Shown one piece after another: positions 20,458 through 28,815 of a DNA stretch of 64,000 bases. Position 1 is the first letter of the stretch. Every line of letters begins with the position of its first letter. The stretch spans positions 142,693 through 206,692 of the forward strand of contig QFOD01000007.1 in NCBI GenBank assembly GCA_003241055.1, written 5' to 3'. The DNA comes from Roseateles depolymerans. GTDB lineage: Bacteria; Pseudomonadota; Gammaproteobacteria; Burkholderiales; Burkholderiaceae_C. Under the pieces are notes generated by a model. It had not been told where the DNA came from. It did no database searches and saw only the letters and a program-made list of their open reading frames with translations. Position numbers and translations under genes: made by a program.

Positions 20458-20469
20458 CGGCCTTGCGCG

Positions 20470-21045
20470 TCAGTCGCGCTCGAAGCGGAACACCGCCACG
20501 CTGGCCAGCAGGTTGGGCAGCGCACGCACAACCTGACCCTTCTGCAGCCCGAAGGCATCGAGGATCTTGAGCCGGTTCTTGCGCGCCAGCACCTCGAAGT
20601 CGGCATAGGTGCCGACGCGGATGTTGGGCGTGTCGTACCACTCGTAGGGCAGCGCCCGCGTCACCGGCATGCGCCCGGTCAGCACCTGCAGGCGGTTGGG
20701 CCAGTGCGCAAAATTGGGAAAGCTCACGATGCCCTGCTTGCCCACGCGCGCCGTCTCCTTGAGCATGGCCTCGGCATTGCGCAGATGCTGCAGGGTTTCG
20801 AGCTGCAGCACGACATCGAAGCTCTGGTCCTGGAAGACCGACAGGCCCTCCTCCAGGTTCAGCTGTATCGCGTTGACGCCGCGCTTCACGCAGGCCAGCA
20901 GGTTGGCGTCGTCCAGCTCGATGCCGTAGCCGCTGCAGCCCTTGTGCTTGATCAGGTGCTCCAGCAGCTCGCCGGTGCCGCAGCCCAGGTCGAGCACGCG
21001 CGAGCCCGGCGGCACCAGGGCCGCGATGGCGGGGTCGAAACTCAT
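20470..21045 (-). CDS. metW: Methionine biosynthesis protein MetW
   Basis: This 191-residue protein is a small SAM-dependent methyltransferase-fold protein with the motif RVLDLGCGTGELL (residues about 16-28). MetW is encoded next to metX in many proteobacteria and is needed together with MetX for homoserine acylation. Its start overlaps the metX stop by four bases (ATGA), which fits stoichiometric production. Confidence 0.95.
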   Translation of the reverse strand: MSFDPAIAALVPPGSRVLDLGCGTGELLEHLIKHKGCSGYGIELDDANLLACVKRGVNAIQLNLEEGLSVFQDQSFDVVLQLETLQHLRNAEAMLKETARVGKQGIVSFPNFAHWPNRLQVLTGRMPVTRALPYEWYDTPNIRVGTYADFEVLARKNRLKILDAFGLQKGQVVRALPNLLASVAVFRFERD

Positions 21046-22214
21046 ACCGAAATCCCCCTCAGCTGCAGACCGGCCGGCGGCTGCAGGCCCTCGGCGATGC
21101 GCTCGAAATAGGCGCGCAGCACGCCGTGGTAGCGCGGGTCTTCAAGCAGGAAGGCGTCGTGGCCGTGGGGGGCGTCGATCTCGGCATAGGAGACATCGAG
21201 CTGATTGTCCAGCAGTGCCCGCACGATCTCGCGCGAGCGGGCCGGCGAGAAGCGCCAGTCGGTCGTGAAGCTGGCCACCAGGAACTTGGCGCGCGCCGCG
21301 GCGAAGGCGCGGCTCAGGTCGCCGCCGAATTCGCGCGCCGGGTCGAAGTAGTCCAGCGCACGGGTGATCAGCAGATAGGTGTTGGCGTCGAAGTAGTCGC
21401 TGAACTTGTCGCCCTGGTAGCGCAGATAGCTTTCGATCTGGAACTCGATGTCCTGGGTGGAATAGCCCAGCTCGCCGGTCTTGAGCTCACGGCCGAACTT
21501 CTCGGCCATCACGTCGTCGGACAGGTAGGTGATGTGGCCGATCATGCGCGCCACGCGCAGGCCGCGCTTGGGCACCACGCCGTGCTCGTAGAAGTGGCCG
21601 CCGTGGAAGTCTGGGTCGGTCACGATGGCGCGGCGCGCCACCTCGTTGAACGCGATGTTCTGGGCCGACAGGTTGGGCGCCGTGGCGATCGCGATGCAGT
21701 GCTCCAGCCGCTCGGGGTAGCGCAGCGCCCAGTCCAGCGCCTGCATGCCGCCCAGCGAGCCGCCCAGCACGGCCGCCAGGCGAGTGATGCCCAGGCGGTC
21801 GAGCACACGGGCCTGGGCGTCCACCCAGTCGTGCACGGTGACCACGGGGAAGTCCGCGCCCCAGGCGCGCCCGTTGGCCGGATTGATGTGCATGGGCCCG
21901 GTGGAGCCGAAGCAGGAGCCGAGGTTGTTGACCCCGATCACGAAGAAACGGTCGGTGTCCAGCGGCTTGCCCGGGCCGACCAGGTTGTCCCACCAGCCCT
22001 CGCTGCGGTCCTGCCCCGCGTAGGTGCCGGCCACATGGTGGCTGGCATTGAGCGCATGGCACACCAGCACCGCGTTGCTGCGGTCGGCATTGAGCTCGCC
22101 GTAGGTCTCCACGGTCAGCTCGTAGGGCCCGAAGGCCGCGCCGCTGCGCAGGGGCAGGGGCTCATCGAATCGGAATACCTGGGGCGTTACCACGCCCACG
22201 CTACGGCCCGTCAT
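21042..22214 (-). CDS. metX: Homoserine O-acyltransferase
   Basis: This 390-residue alpha/beta hydrolase-fold enzyme has the nucleophile elbow GGSLGGMQAL and the late catalytic segment DAPHGHDAF. It acylates homoserine in methionine synthesis; paired with MetW the acyl group is often succinyl, but acetyl cannot be excluded from sequence alone. The start at 22214 has GGAGG six bases upstream; an ATG at 22220 directly abuts the GGAGG and is unlikely. Expression is probably controlled by the SAM-II-like leader described separately. Confidence 0.95.
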   Translation of the reverse strand: MTGRSVGVVTPQVFRFDEPLPLRSGAAFGPYELTVETYGELNADRSNAVLVCHALNASHHVAGTYAGQDRSEGWWDNLVGPGKPLDTDRFFVIGVNNLGSCFGSTGPMHINPANGRAWGADFPVVTVHDWVDAQARVLDRLGITRLAAVLGGSLGGMQALDWALRYPERLEHCIAIATAPNLSAQNIAFNEVARRAIVTDPDFHGGHFYEHGVVPKRGLRVARMIGHITYLSDDVMAEKFGRELKTGELGYSTQDIEFQIESYLRYQGDKFSDYFDANTYLLITRALDYFDPAREFGGDLSRAFAAARAKFLVASFTTDWRFSPARSREIVRALLDNQLDVSYAEIDAPHGHDAFLLEDPRYHGVLRAYFERIAEGLQPPAGLQLRGISV

Positions 22215-22223
22215 GGCCATCCT

Positions 22224-22260
22224 CCAAAACAAAACCGGCGCCACTTGCGGGACGCCGGTT
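22224..22260 (-). terminator. Intrinsic terminator in the metX leader
   Basis: On the minus strand AACCGGCG (22260-22253) pairs perfectly with CGCCGGTT (22240-22233) around a 12-base loop, followed by TTTTGTTTT running to 22224, immediately before the GGAGG ribosome site of metX. This is a complete intrinsic terminator inside the 5' leader and is the likely expression platform of the riboswitch. Confidence 0.75.
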
Positions 22261-22269
22261 GCTCGGGAC

Positions 22270-22322
22270 GCCCTGTTTAGCGGCATTTGTAGAGCGCCCG
22301 CAATCCGGAACAAATCGGCGCT
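22270..22322 (-). promoter_or_regulatory. SAM-II riboswitch (candidate) controlling metX-metW
   Basis: The 53-base minus-strand segment reads like the SAM-II consensus. It has a P1 stem AGCGCC/GGGCGCT enclosing CGATTTG and CGGATTGC, then a linker with ACAAATG, then GCTAAA and a pseudoknot-type AGGG. Length, element order and position before metX all agree with SAM-II, known mainly from alphaproteobacteria and some betaproteobacteria. SAM binding would shut off methionine synthesis. The match is by eye; a covariance-model search would settle it. Confidence 0.72.
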
Positions 22323-22328
22323 GGCGCG

Positions 22329-22334
22329 ATTCTA
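22329..22334 (-). promoter_or_regulatory. Candidate -10 element of the metX transcript
   Basis: TAGAAT on the minus strand sits 7 bases before the 5' end of the riboswitch-like leader, which is where a -10 element is expected if transcription starts at the P1 stem. No good -35 is visible 17 bases upstream. Confidence 0.4.
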
Positions 22335-22373
22335 GTCGGCGCTGACCGACGGCCGGTCTGGACTCACTTGCTG

Positions 22374-22395
22374 TTATTGGTCACTCGACCAATAA
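22374..22395. promoter_or_regulatory. TetR-type operator (perfect 22-base palindrome)
   Basis: TTATTGGTC-ACTC-GACCAATAA has two perfect 9-base arms and a 4-base centre. It lies six bases before the ATG of the tetR-family gene, so the encoded repressor likely autoregulates and controls the efflux operon behind it. It is about 40 bases upstream of the metX -10. Confidence 0.75.
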
Positions 22396-22401
22396 TGCCG
22401 C

Positions 22402-23031
22402 ATGCCCCGCCCCAGTCAGGAACAGGATCTGGCCCTGCTCGCCGCCGGCGCCGCGCTCTACCCGGAGCACGGCTGCGCCGCACTGTCCGTTCGCAAGGTC
22501 GCCGAGGCAGCCGGCGTGAACCCGGCGATGCTGCACTACCACTTCGGCAGCAAGGATGGCTTCCTGGCCGCGCTGCTGCAGCGCCACTACGAGCAGATGT
22601 TCCAGGCGCTGACGCTCAACGAAAGCGGCACCAGTGACCCGATGGAACGCCTGGCCGCCGCGCTGCTGGCCATCGCCCGCTTCGTGCGCGAGCACCGCCC
22701 GCTGATCGCGCGGGTCTGGGCCGATCTGCAGGCCGGCGAGGAGGTGGTCACCGCCTTCGTGCGGGCCAACCTGCCTCGCCACCTCGGCGTGCTCAGCGAG
22801 CTGCTGCAGCTGGCCCAGGCGCAGGAGCGGCTGCCGCGCCGCCCGGCGCTGAGCCAGCTGCCCTTCCTGATGGGCGCCGTCGTGGCGCCCGTCCTGCTGC
22901 TGGGCAGCGCCCCCACGCAGGGGGTGGCCCCGCCACTGCTGCGGGCCGCGCTGGACGAGCAGGTCCTGAGCGATGCCGCCCTGCAACGCCGCATCGACTG
23001 GGCCCTGCTGGGCCTGGCCAGCGGACTCTGA
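22402..23031 (+). CDS. TetR/AcrR-family transcriptional repressor
   Basis: This 209-residue protein has an N-terminal TetR helix-turn-helix (residues 10-57; VAEAAGVNPAMLHYHFGSKDG) and a C-terminal ligand-binding domain. The perfect palindrome just before its start is the likely binding site. It is followed closely by genes for a membrane fusion protein, an ABC ATPase and an ABC-2 permease, an order like E. coli cecR-ybhGFSR, so it probably senses a toxic compound exported by that pump. Confidence 0.9.
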   Translation: MPRPSQEQDLALLAAGAALYPEHGCAALSVRKVAEAAGVNPAMLHYHFGSKDGFLAALLQRHYEQMFQALTLNESGTSDPMERLAAALLAIARFVREHRPLIARVWADLQAGEEVVTAFVRANLPRHLGVLSELLQLAQAQERLPRRPALSQLPFLMGAVVAPVLLLGSAPTQGVAPPLLRAALDEQVLSDAALQRRIDWALLGLASGL

Positions 23032-23035
23032 CCGG

Positions 23036-24007
23036 ATGACGCCGATGAAGCCCATGCCTTGCGCCCTGACGACGGGGTCGCTGATGCTCGCTTTGCTGGT
23101 GGCCGGCTGCGGCCGCGAGGCGCCGCCCGCCTGGCCGGGCTACGCTGAGGCCGAGCTGCTCTACATCGCACCGCCGGTGGCAGGCCGGCTGCGCACGCTG
23201 GGCGTGCGCTCCGGTGACGCCGTCAGCGCCGGCCAGCCGCTGTTCGAGCTGGAGGCCACGCCGGAGCAGGCCGCCGACGCCGAGGCGCGGGCGCGCGCCG
23301 ACAGCGCCCGCGCCCAGGCGGCCGATGCGGACAAGGGCAGGCGCGCCGCGGAGCTGGCGGTCACCCAGGCCCAGCTGGAGCAGGCCCGCGCCGCCGCCCG
23401 CCTGGCCGCCAGCGATCTGGCCCGCCAGCAGCAGCTGCTGGCCCAGGGCTTCATCTCGGCGGCGCGCATCGACGATGCGCGCAGCACGCTGGCGCAGACC
23501 ACGGCGCGGGTCGCCGAGCTGGAGGCCGCGCTGGCCGTCGCCCGGCTGCCGGCCCGCGAGGACGAACGCAGCGCCGCCCGGGCGCTGGCGCAGGCCGCCC
23601 TCAGCAGCCGTGAGCAGACGGCGTGGCGGCTGGCGCAGATGCGACAGAGCGCGCCGTCGGCCGGCCGGGTTCAGGACGTCTTCATGCGGCCCGGCGAGTG
23701 GGTGCCGGCCGGCCAGCCGGTGCTGGCGCTGCTGCCCCCCGATCACCGAAAAGCCCGCTTCTACGTGCCCGAGGCCGCGGTGGGCTCGCTGAGCCTGGGC
23801 GCCGCGGTGCAGCTGCACTGCGACGGTTGCGCCGCACCGATTGCCGCGCGCATCAGCTACATCGCCGCCGGGCCGGAGTACACGCCGCCCGTCATCTACT
23901 CGAACGCGCAGCGCGACAAGCTGGTCTTCCTCGTCGAGGCCCGTCCCGAACGGGCCGAGGACGCCGAACGCCTGCACCCCGGCCAGCCGCTGGACGTGCG
24001 CCGCTGA
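23036..24007 (+). CDS. HlyD-family periplasmic adaptor (membrane fusion) lipoprotein
   Basis: This 323-residue protein has a lipoprotein-type signal (lipobox LVAGC), a biotinyl-lipoyl-like first half (IAPPVAGRL), a long coiled coil (about residues 80-205, rich in Ala/Arg/Gln/Glu) and a second half-motif (APSAGRVQDVFMRPGEWV). It should link the inner-membrane ABC pump encoded next to an outer-membrane channel. The start could also be the ATG at 23045. The stop overlaps the next ATG by one base (TGATG). Confidence 0.88.
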   Translation: MTPMKPMPCALTTGSLMLALLVAGCGREAPPAWPGYAEAELLYIAPPVAGRLRTLGVRSGDAVSAGQPLFELEATPEQAADAEARARADSARAQAADADKGRRAAELAVTQAQLEQARAAARLAASDLARQQQLLAQGFISAARIDDARSTLAQTTARVAELEAALAVARLPAREDERSAARALAQAALSSREQTAWRLAQMRQSAPSAGRVQDVFMRPGEWVPAGQPVLALLPPDHRKARFYVPEAAVGSLSLGAAVQLHCDGCAAPIAARISYIAAGPEYTPPVIYSNAQRDKLVFLVEARPERAEDAERLHPGQPLDVRR

Positions 24008-24762
24008 TGCCCATGCCCGCCATGGACGAGCTCGCCATCGACGTACGTGGTCTGTCCAAGACCTACGCCGGCCGCCGCGTGGTGGATCAGCTGGACATGC
24101 AGGTCCGCCGCGGCCGCATCGTCGGCTTCCTGGGCCCCAACGGCAGCGGCAAGACCACCTCGCTGCGCATGCTGTGCGGCCTGCTGACCCCGGACGCCGG
24201 CGAAGGGCGGGTGCTCGGCCTGGATTTCCGTCGCGACGCGGACCGGCTGAAGTCCCTGGTGGGCTACATGACACAGCGCTTCGGCCTGTACGAGGACCTC
24301 TCGATCCGCGAGAACCTCGACTTCGTGGCCCGGCTGTTCTCGATGCCGCGCCGCCGCGAGGCGGTGGACGAGGCGTTGGAGCGCCTGGGCCTGGCCTCGC
24401 GTCAGCGGCAGCTGGCCGGTGCGCTGTCCGGTGGCTGGAAGCAACGGCTCGCGCTGGCGGCCTGCCTGCTGCATCAGCCGCGCCTGCTGCTGCTGGACGA
24501 GCCCACGGCCGGCGTGGACCCCAAGGCCCGGCGCGAGTTCTGGGACCAGATCCACGCCCTCGCCGAGGGTGGCATCACGGTGCTGGTGTCCACCCACTAC
24601 ATGGACGAGGCCGAGCGCTGCGACGAGCTGGTCTACATCGCCTACGGCCGGGTGCTGGCCCGCGGCACCGCGCCCGCCATCGTCGAAACCGCCGGCGCCA
24701 GCGACCTGGAGGACGCCTTCGTGCGCCTGGTCGGCCAGGCCACCGACAACTTCGAGGCCTGA
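24007..24762 (+). CDS. ABC transporter ATP-binding protein (efflux)
   Basis: This 251-residue protein has a complete nucleotide-binding domain: Walker A GPNGSGKTT, signature LSGGWKQRLAL, Walker B LLLLDEPTAGVD, and the switch His in STHYMD. It powers the ABC-2 permease encoded 30 bases downstream. Unlike the fused double ATPase YbhF it carries only one domain, so it should work as a homodimer. Confidence 0.95.
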   Translation: MPMPAMDELAIDVRGLSKTYAGRRVVDQLDMQVRRGRIVGFLGPNGSGKTTSLRMLCGLLTPDAGEGRVLGLDFRRDADRLKSLVGYMTQRFGLYEDLSIRENLDFVARLFSMPRRREAVDEALERLGLASRQRQLAGALSGGWKQRLALAACLLHQPRLLLLDEPTAGVDPKARREFWDQIHALAEGGITVLVSTHYMDEAERCDELVYIAYGRVLARGTAPAIVETAGASDLEDAFVRLVGQATDNFEA

Positions 24763-24792
24763 GCGCCCCGCCCCACCACCGCCGGAGCCCGC

Positions 24793-25920
24793 ATGAACGC
24801 CCTCAGACGCATGCTCGCGATCGCCTTGAAGGAGGTGCAGCAGATGCTGCGCGACCGCCTCACCTTCGCGATGGCCGTGGGCGTGCCCATCCTTCAGCTG
24901 GTGCTGTTCGGCTACGCCATCAACACCGACCCCAAGGGCCTGCCGACCGCCGTGGTCAGCCAGGACGCGAGCACGATGGCGCGCAGCCTGGTGGCCGCAC
25001 TGCAGACCAGCGGCTATTTCCGGGTCGTGGCCAGCGGCATCGCCGAGGCCGAGGGCGACCGGCTGCTGCAGCGCGGCGACATCCAGTTCCTGGTCGTCGT
25101 GCCCGACGACTTCGGCGCGCGGCTGGTGCGCGGCGAGCATCCGGTCGTGCTGGTGGCCGCCGATGCCACCGACCCGTCAGCCTCGGGCAACGCACTGGCC
25201 GCGCTCGGCCAGCTGGGGCGCCAGGCGCTCGCGCGCGACCTGCGCGGCACGCTGGCCCCGCTGGCGCCGGCCGATCCGCCGTTCGAGCTGCGCGTGCAGC
25301 GCCGCTACAACCCCGAGGGGCTGTCGCGCTACAACATCGTGCCGGGCCTGGTGGGCACCATCCTCACGATGACCATGGTGATGCTGACCGCGCTGGCCAT
25401 GACCCGCGAGCGCGAGCGCGGCACCATGGAGAACCTGCTGGCCACGCCGGTGCGGCCGCTGGAGGTGATGGTGGGCAAGATCCTGCCCTACGTGCTGCTG
25501 GGCTATGTGCAGCTGGGCGTCATCCTGGGGGCGGCCCGGCTGCTGTTCGACGTGCCCATGGTCGGCAGCCTCGCGCTGCTGCTGGCGCTGATCGGCGTCT
25601 TCATGCTGGCCAACCTGGGCGTGGGCTTCACGTTCTCGACACTGGCGCGCAACCAGCTGCAGGCCCTGCAGCTGACGTTCTTCTTCTTCCTGCCGTCCAT
25701 GCTGCTGTCGGGCTTCATGTTCCCGTTCCGCGGCATGCCCGCGTGGGCCCAGACGCTGGGCGAGGCGCTGCCGCTGACCCACTTTCTGCGCATCGTGCGC
25801 GGCATCCTGCTCAAGGGCGCCGGCGCGCAGGAGCTGCTGCCCGAGCTCTGGCCCATGCTGGCCTTCCTGCTGGCTGCCGGGGCGATCGCGCTGCTGCGCT
25901 ACCGCCGCACGCTGGACTGA
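24793..25920 (+). CDS. ABC-2 type permease (efflux)
   Basis: This 375-residue protein has one N-terminal membrane helix, a large extracytoplasmic loop (about residues 50-170), and five helices near the C terminus, the layout of YbhS/YbhR/YhhJ permeases. Only one permease gene is present, so it probably forms a homodimer with the preceding ATPase. The pump likely exports drugs or other amphipathic compounds; the substrate is not evident from sequence. Confidence 0.92.
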   Translation: MNALRRMLAIALKEVQQMLRDRLTFAMAVGVPILQLVLFGYAINTDPKGLPTAVVSQDASTMARSLVAALQTSGYFRVVASGIAEAEGDRLLQRGDIQFLVVVPDDFGARLVRGEHPVVLVAADATDPSASGNALAALGQLGRQALARDLRGTLAPLAPADPPFELRVQRRYNPEGLSRYNIVPGLVGTILTMTMVMLTALAMTRERERGTMENLLATPVRPLEVMVGKILPYVLLGYVQLGVILGAARLLFDVPMVGSLALLLALIGVFMLANLGVGFTFSTLARNQLQALQLTFFFFLPSMLLSGFMFPFRGMPAWAQTLGEALPLTHFLRIVRGILLKGAGAQELLPELWPMLAFLLAAGAIALLRYRRTLD

Positions 25921-25946
25921 CCCGGCCGGGGCCGGGTCTTGCGTCT
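25920..25946 (+). terminator. Hairpin between convergent permease and chemoreceptor genes
   Basis: ACCCGGCC (25920-25927) pairs with GGCCGGGT (25930-25937) and is followed by CTTGCGTCTT. It overlaps the permease stop and lies two bases before the chemoreceptor stop, so it may serve the plus-strand efflux operon. The T-run is interrupted. Confidence 0.5.
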
Positions 25947-27530
25947 TCAGGTGGCCGAGCGGCCGTCGATGCGGAACTGCGCTACGGCGCCGGACAGGCG
26001 GTGCAGCTGCTCGCGCAGGCTCTCGGCCGCCGCGGTGGACTGCTCCACCAGGGCCGCGTTCTGCTGCGTCATGTGATCGAGCTGATTGACCGCCCCGTTG
26101 ATCTGGCCGATGCGGGCACTCTGGTCGGCCGCGCCGTCGGCCACCTCGCCGATCATGTCGCTGACGCGCTGCACATTGGCCACGATCTCCTGCATCGTGT
26201 GGCCCGCGTGCTGCACCAGGCGTGAGCCGGCATCGGTGCGCTCCACGCTGGCCGCGATGAGCGTCTTGATCTCGCGCGCCGCGCCGGCCGAGCGCTGGGC
26301 CAGCGCCCGCACCTCGCCCGCCACCACCGCGAAGCCGCGGCCCTGCTCGCCGGCACGCGCGGCCTCCACCGCCGCGTTCAGCGCCAGGATGTTGGTCTGG
26401 AAGGCGATGCTGTCGATCAGGCCGACGATGTCGACGATGCGCTTGGAGCTGCTGTTGATCTCGTCCATCGTGGACACGACCTGGGCCACCTCCTCGCCGC
26501 CGCGGCGCGCCACCTCGGCGGCGCCCAGCGCCAGCTGCTTGGCATTGCTGGCCGCCTCGGCGCCGTGGCGCACACCGGCGGTCAGGTCGTCCATCGAGCT
26601 GGTGGTCTGCTGCAGGCTGGAGGCCGCCTGCTCGGTGCGGTGGCTGAGGTCCTGGTTGCCCGAGGCCACCTCGTTGCTGGCCGTCTCGATCAGCTGGGTG
26701 GAGTCCTTGACCTGGCCGACCAGCGTGCGCAGGCTGGTCTGCATGGTGTCCAGCGCATGCAGCAGGTCGGAGGCCTCGTCGCGGCCGACGACGCGGATGT
26801 CGTTGTTCAGGTCGCCGCCGGCAATGGAGCGGGCCACCACGCAGGCATAGCGCATGGGGCTGATGATGGACGCCGAGTTCACCAGCGTGAGCGGCACCAC
26901 CAGCAGCATGATGACGGCCAGCACGGCCAGCGAGCGGTAGGCAATGGTGCGCATCTCGCCGGTGAACTCGGCCTCCACCGCCTTGGCCTCCCCGTCGATG
27001 ATCTGGGCGATGCGCTCCACGCGCTTCTCGATCTCCACCATCGAGGCCTTGGGGCGGCTCAGCATGCGGTCGGCCACCCGCGCGGTGTCGAAGCCGCCGG
27101 CCTCGATCTGCGACAGCACCGGCTGTGCGGCGCCGCGGTAGTCGGCCAGCAGCTTGATGGACTCGCGGGCCAACGGGTTGTCCTCGTCCTCCTCGCCCTC
27201 CAGCAAGGACTCCAGCGCCTTGGTCAGCTGCTGCGCCGCAGCATCCCAGCGCTGGCGCTGCTGGCGCACCTGCTCGGGCACCTCGTAGGCGATGACCATC
27301 TCCTTCTCGGCCAGACGCACGTCCGCCAGCGACTGGCGGATCAGGCTGAGCTGACCCACCTCGTGCAAGGAGTGGCCCATGAAGGCCTCGTTCAGCGCCA
27401 TCAGGTGCCGCCCGCCCAGCAGGCCGGTCAGGCCCAGTGCGGCGAACATCGACAGCACCATCGCGATGGCTCCATGCATGCGGGTGCGGATGGTGAAGCT
27501 GCGCATCCAGGCTGAGAGAGTCATGTTCAT
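25947..27530 (-). CDS. Methyl-accepting chemotaxis protein
   Basis: This 527-residue receptor has two membrane helices (about 20-42 and 190-212) flanking a four-helix-bundle periplasmic sensor, a HAMP domain (about 215-265), and a full cytoplasmic signalling domain with the conserved hairpin tip (EQGRGFAVVAGEVRALAQRS). It would pass ligand signals to CheW/CheA. No che genes are nearby, so it is an orphan receptor. The 165-base gap upstream shows no convincing sigma-28 promoter. Confidence 0.95.
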   Translation of the reverse strand: MNMTLSAWMRSFTIRTRMHGAIAMVLSMFAALGLTGLLGGRHLMALNEAFMGHSLHEVGQLSLIRQSLADVRLAEKEMVIAYEVPEQVRQQRQRWDAAAQQLTKALESLLEGEEDEDNPLARESIKLLADYRGAAQPVLSQIEAGGFDTARVADRMLSRPKASMVEIEKRVERIAQIIDGEAKAVEAEFTGEMRTIAYRSLAVLAVIMLLVVPLTLVNSASIISPMRYACVVARSIAGGDLNNDIRVVGRDEASDLLHALDTMQTSLRTLVGQVKDSTQLIETASNEVASGNQDLSHRTEQAASSLQQTTSSMDDLTAGVRHGAEAASNAKQLALGAAEVARRGGEEVAQVVSTMDEINSSSKRIVDIVGLIDSIAFQTNILALNAAVEAARAGEQGRGFAVVAGEVRALAQRSAGAAREIKTLIAASVERTDAGSRLVQHAGHTMQEIVANVQRVSDMIGEVADGAADQSARIGQINGAVNQLDHMTQQNAALVEQSTAAAESLREQLHRLSGAVAQFRIDGRSAT

Positions 27531-27695
27531 CCCCTGTCCGGCCTGTCAGGTCGGCGGTTACAGGTTGAGTAGAGATCGAGCGACGATGCTATTGATGCCA
27601 CGCCGGAACACAAGGACCGCAGTGTGCGAAGCTCCACACTCGCGAGGACCAGCTGTTTGTCCTAACGCAACAAATGTCGAAGTCGCGACCCGGGC

Positions 27696-28682
27696 TCAGG
27701 TCGCACGCACGACGAGCTCCGTCGGCATGATCTCGCTGCCGGACGGCTGGCCGGCGATCAGGTCCAGCACCTTGCGCGCCAGCAGCACGCCGCCGTGGTG
27801 CCAGTCCTGCCGCACGCTGGTGAGCGGCGGCGCGAAGCTCTGGGCGCCGGGGGAGTCGTCGTAGCCGATCACCGACACCGCCTCGGGCACGCTCAGGCCC
27901 GCATCGTTGAAGGCTCGCACGGCCCCCATGGCCAGCAGGTCGCTGGCGGCGAACAGGCCGTCAGGCACCGCGCCGCCGCGCGCCAGATGGGCCTGCACGG
28001 CCGTGAAGCCGGCCCCGAAGGTAAAGGCCGACGGCGTCAGCGTGTGGGCCTTGCGCCCGGCCTTCTTCAGCGCCTTCGCAAAGCCCTGCTGGCGGTCACG
28101 CACCTCGGCGTGGCTGACGTCGCCCAGGAACAGTAGCTCGTGGCGGTCCAGCGCGATCAGGCGCTGCGCCGCACAGGCGCCGCCGTGGGCGTTGTCGCCC
28201 CCCACCACCACCTGCTCGCCGCGACCATGCTCCGCCCCCCAGACCACCAGCGGCTGGCCCATCGCCGCCACCGTCCGCACGGCCGAGCCATGCGCGCCCT
28301 GGCCGAGCAGGATGATGCCGTCGGCCGACGACGCCACCGTCTGCTCCACGCCCTGCAGGGCCGACAGCAGCACGCTGTAGCCGCGCGAGGTCAGCTCCTG
28401 CGTGATGCCGCCCAGCAGCTGCAGCGGGTAGGCGTCCGTCATGGGGCGATCGGTGTCCGGCTGCATCTCCAGCACCACGGCCACCATGTGGCTGCGCCGC
28501 AGCCGCAGGTTGCGGGCATGGTGGTTGAAGCGGTAGCCGGCCTGCTCGGCCAGCTGCTTGATGCGTTCGCGCGTGGCCGGGGCCACCGAGGCGCTGTCGC
28601 GCAGCGCGCGCGACACGGTGATCGTGCTGACGCCGGCCAGTGCGGCGATCTGCTCCATGGTGACGGAATTGCTGTCGGACAT
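27696..28682 (-). CDS. LacI-family transcriptional regulator
   Basis: This 328-residue protein has the LacI DNA-binding region (residues 8-55; TMEQIAALAGVSTITVSRAL) and a periplasmic-binding-like effector domain, as in GntR/GluR-type sugar repressors (closest in feel to gluconate regulators). No sugar-use genes are adjacent, so its target lies elsewhere. The start at 28682 gives the family-standard N terminus. A 133-base gap separates it from rlmJ. Confidence 0.9.
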   Translation of the reverse strand: MSDSNSVTMEQIAALAGVSTITVSRALRDSASVAPATRERIKQLAEQAGYRFNHHARNLRLRRSHMVAVVLEMQPDTDRPMTDAYPLQLLGGITQELTSRGYSVLLSALQGVEQTVASSADGIILLGQGAHGSAVRTVAAMGQPLVVWGAEHGRGEQVVVGGDNAHGGACAAQRLIALDRHELLFLGDVSHAEVRDRQQGFAKALKKAGRKAHTLTPSAFTFGAGFTAVQAHLARGGAVPDGLFAASDLLAMGAVRAFNDAGLSVPEAVSVIGYDDSPGAQSFAPPLTSVRQDWHHGGVLLARKVLDLIAGQPSGSEIMPTELVVRAT

Positions 28683-28815
28683 GCCGGGCCTGGGATGTGG
28701 GGATACCGGACCGGTCGCCGGCAAGCGGGGCGCAGCTTAATGCAGGCTGGCCGCCGGCCGCGTCACCTAGGAGCCAGCCGCCACGCGGACCCGCTGGCTC
28801 ACACGCACGCCGGCG

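Noticed and set aside
27531..27695. Sigma-28 flagellar-type promoter before the chemoreceptor gene
   Set aside because: A GCCGAC sequence is present but no TAAA-like -35 lies at the required spacing.
28705..28715. ACCGG-A-CCGGT palindrome upstream of the LacI gene as an operator
   Set aside because: It has an odd centre, while LacI-family operators usually have a central CG pair; it is short and in very GC-rich DNA.
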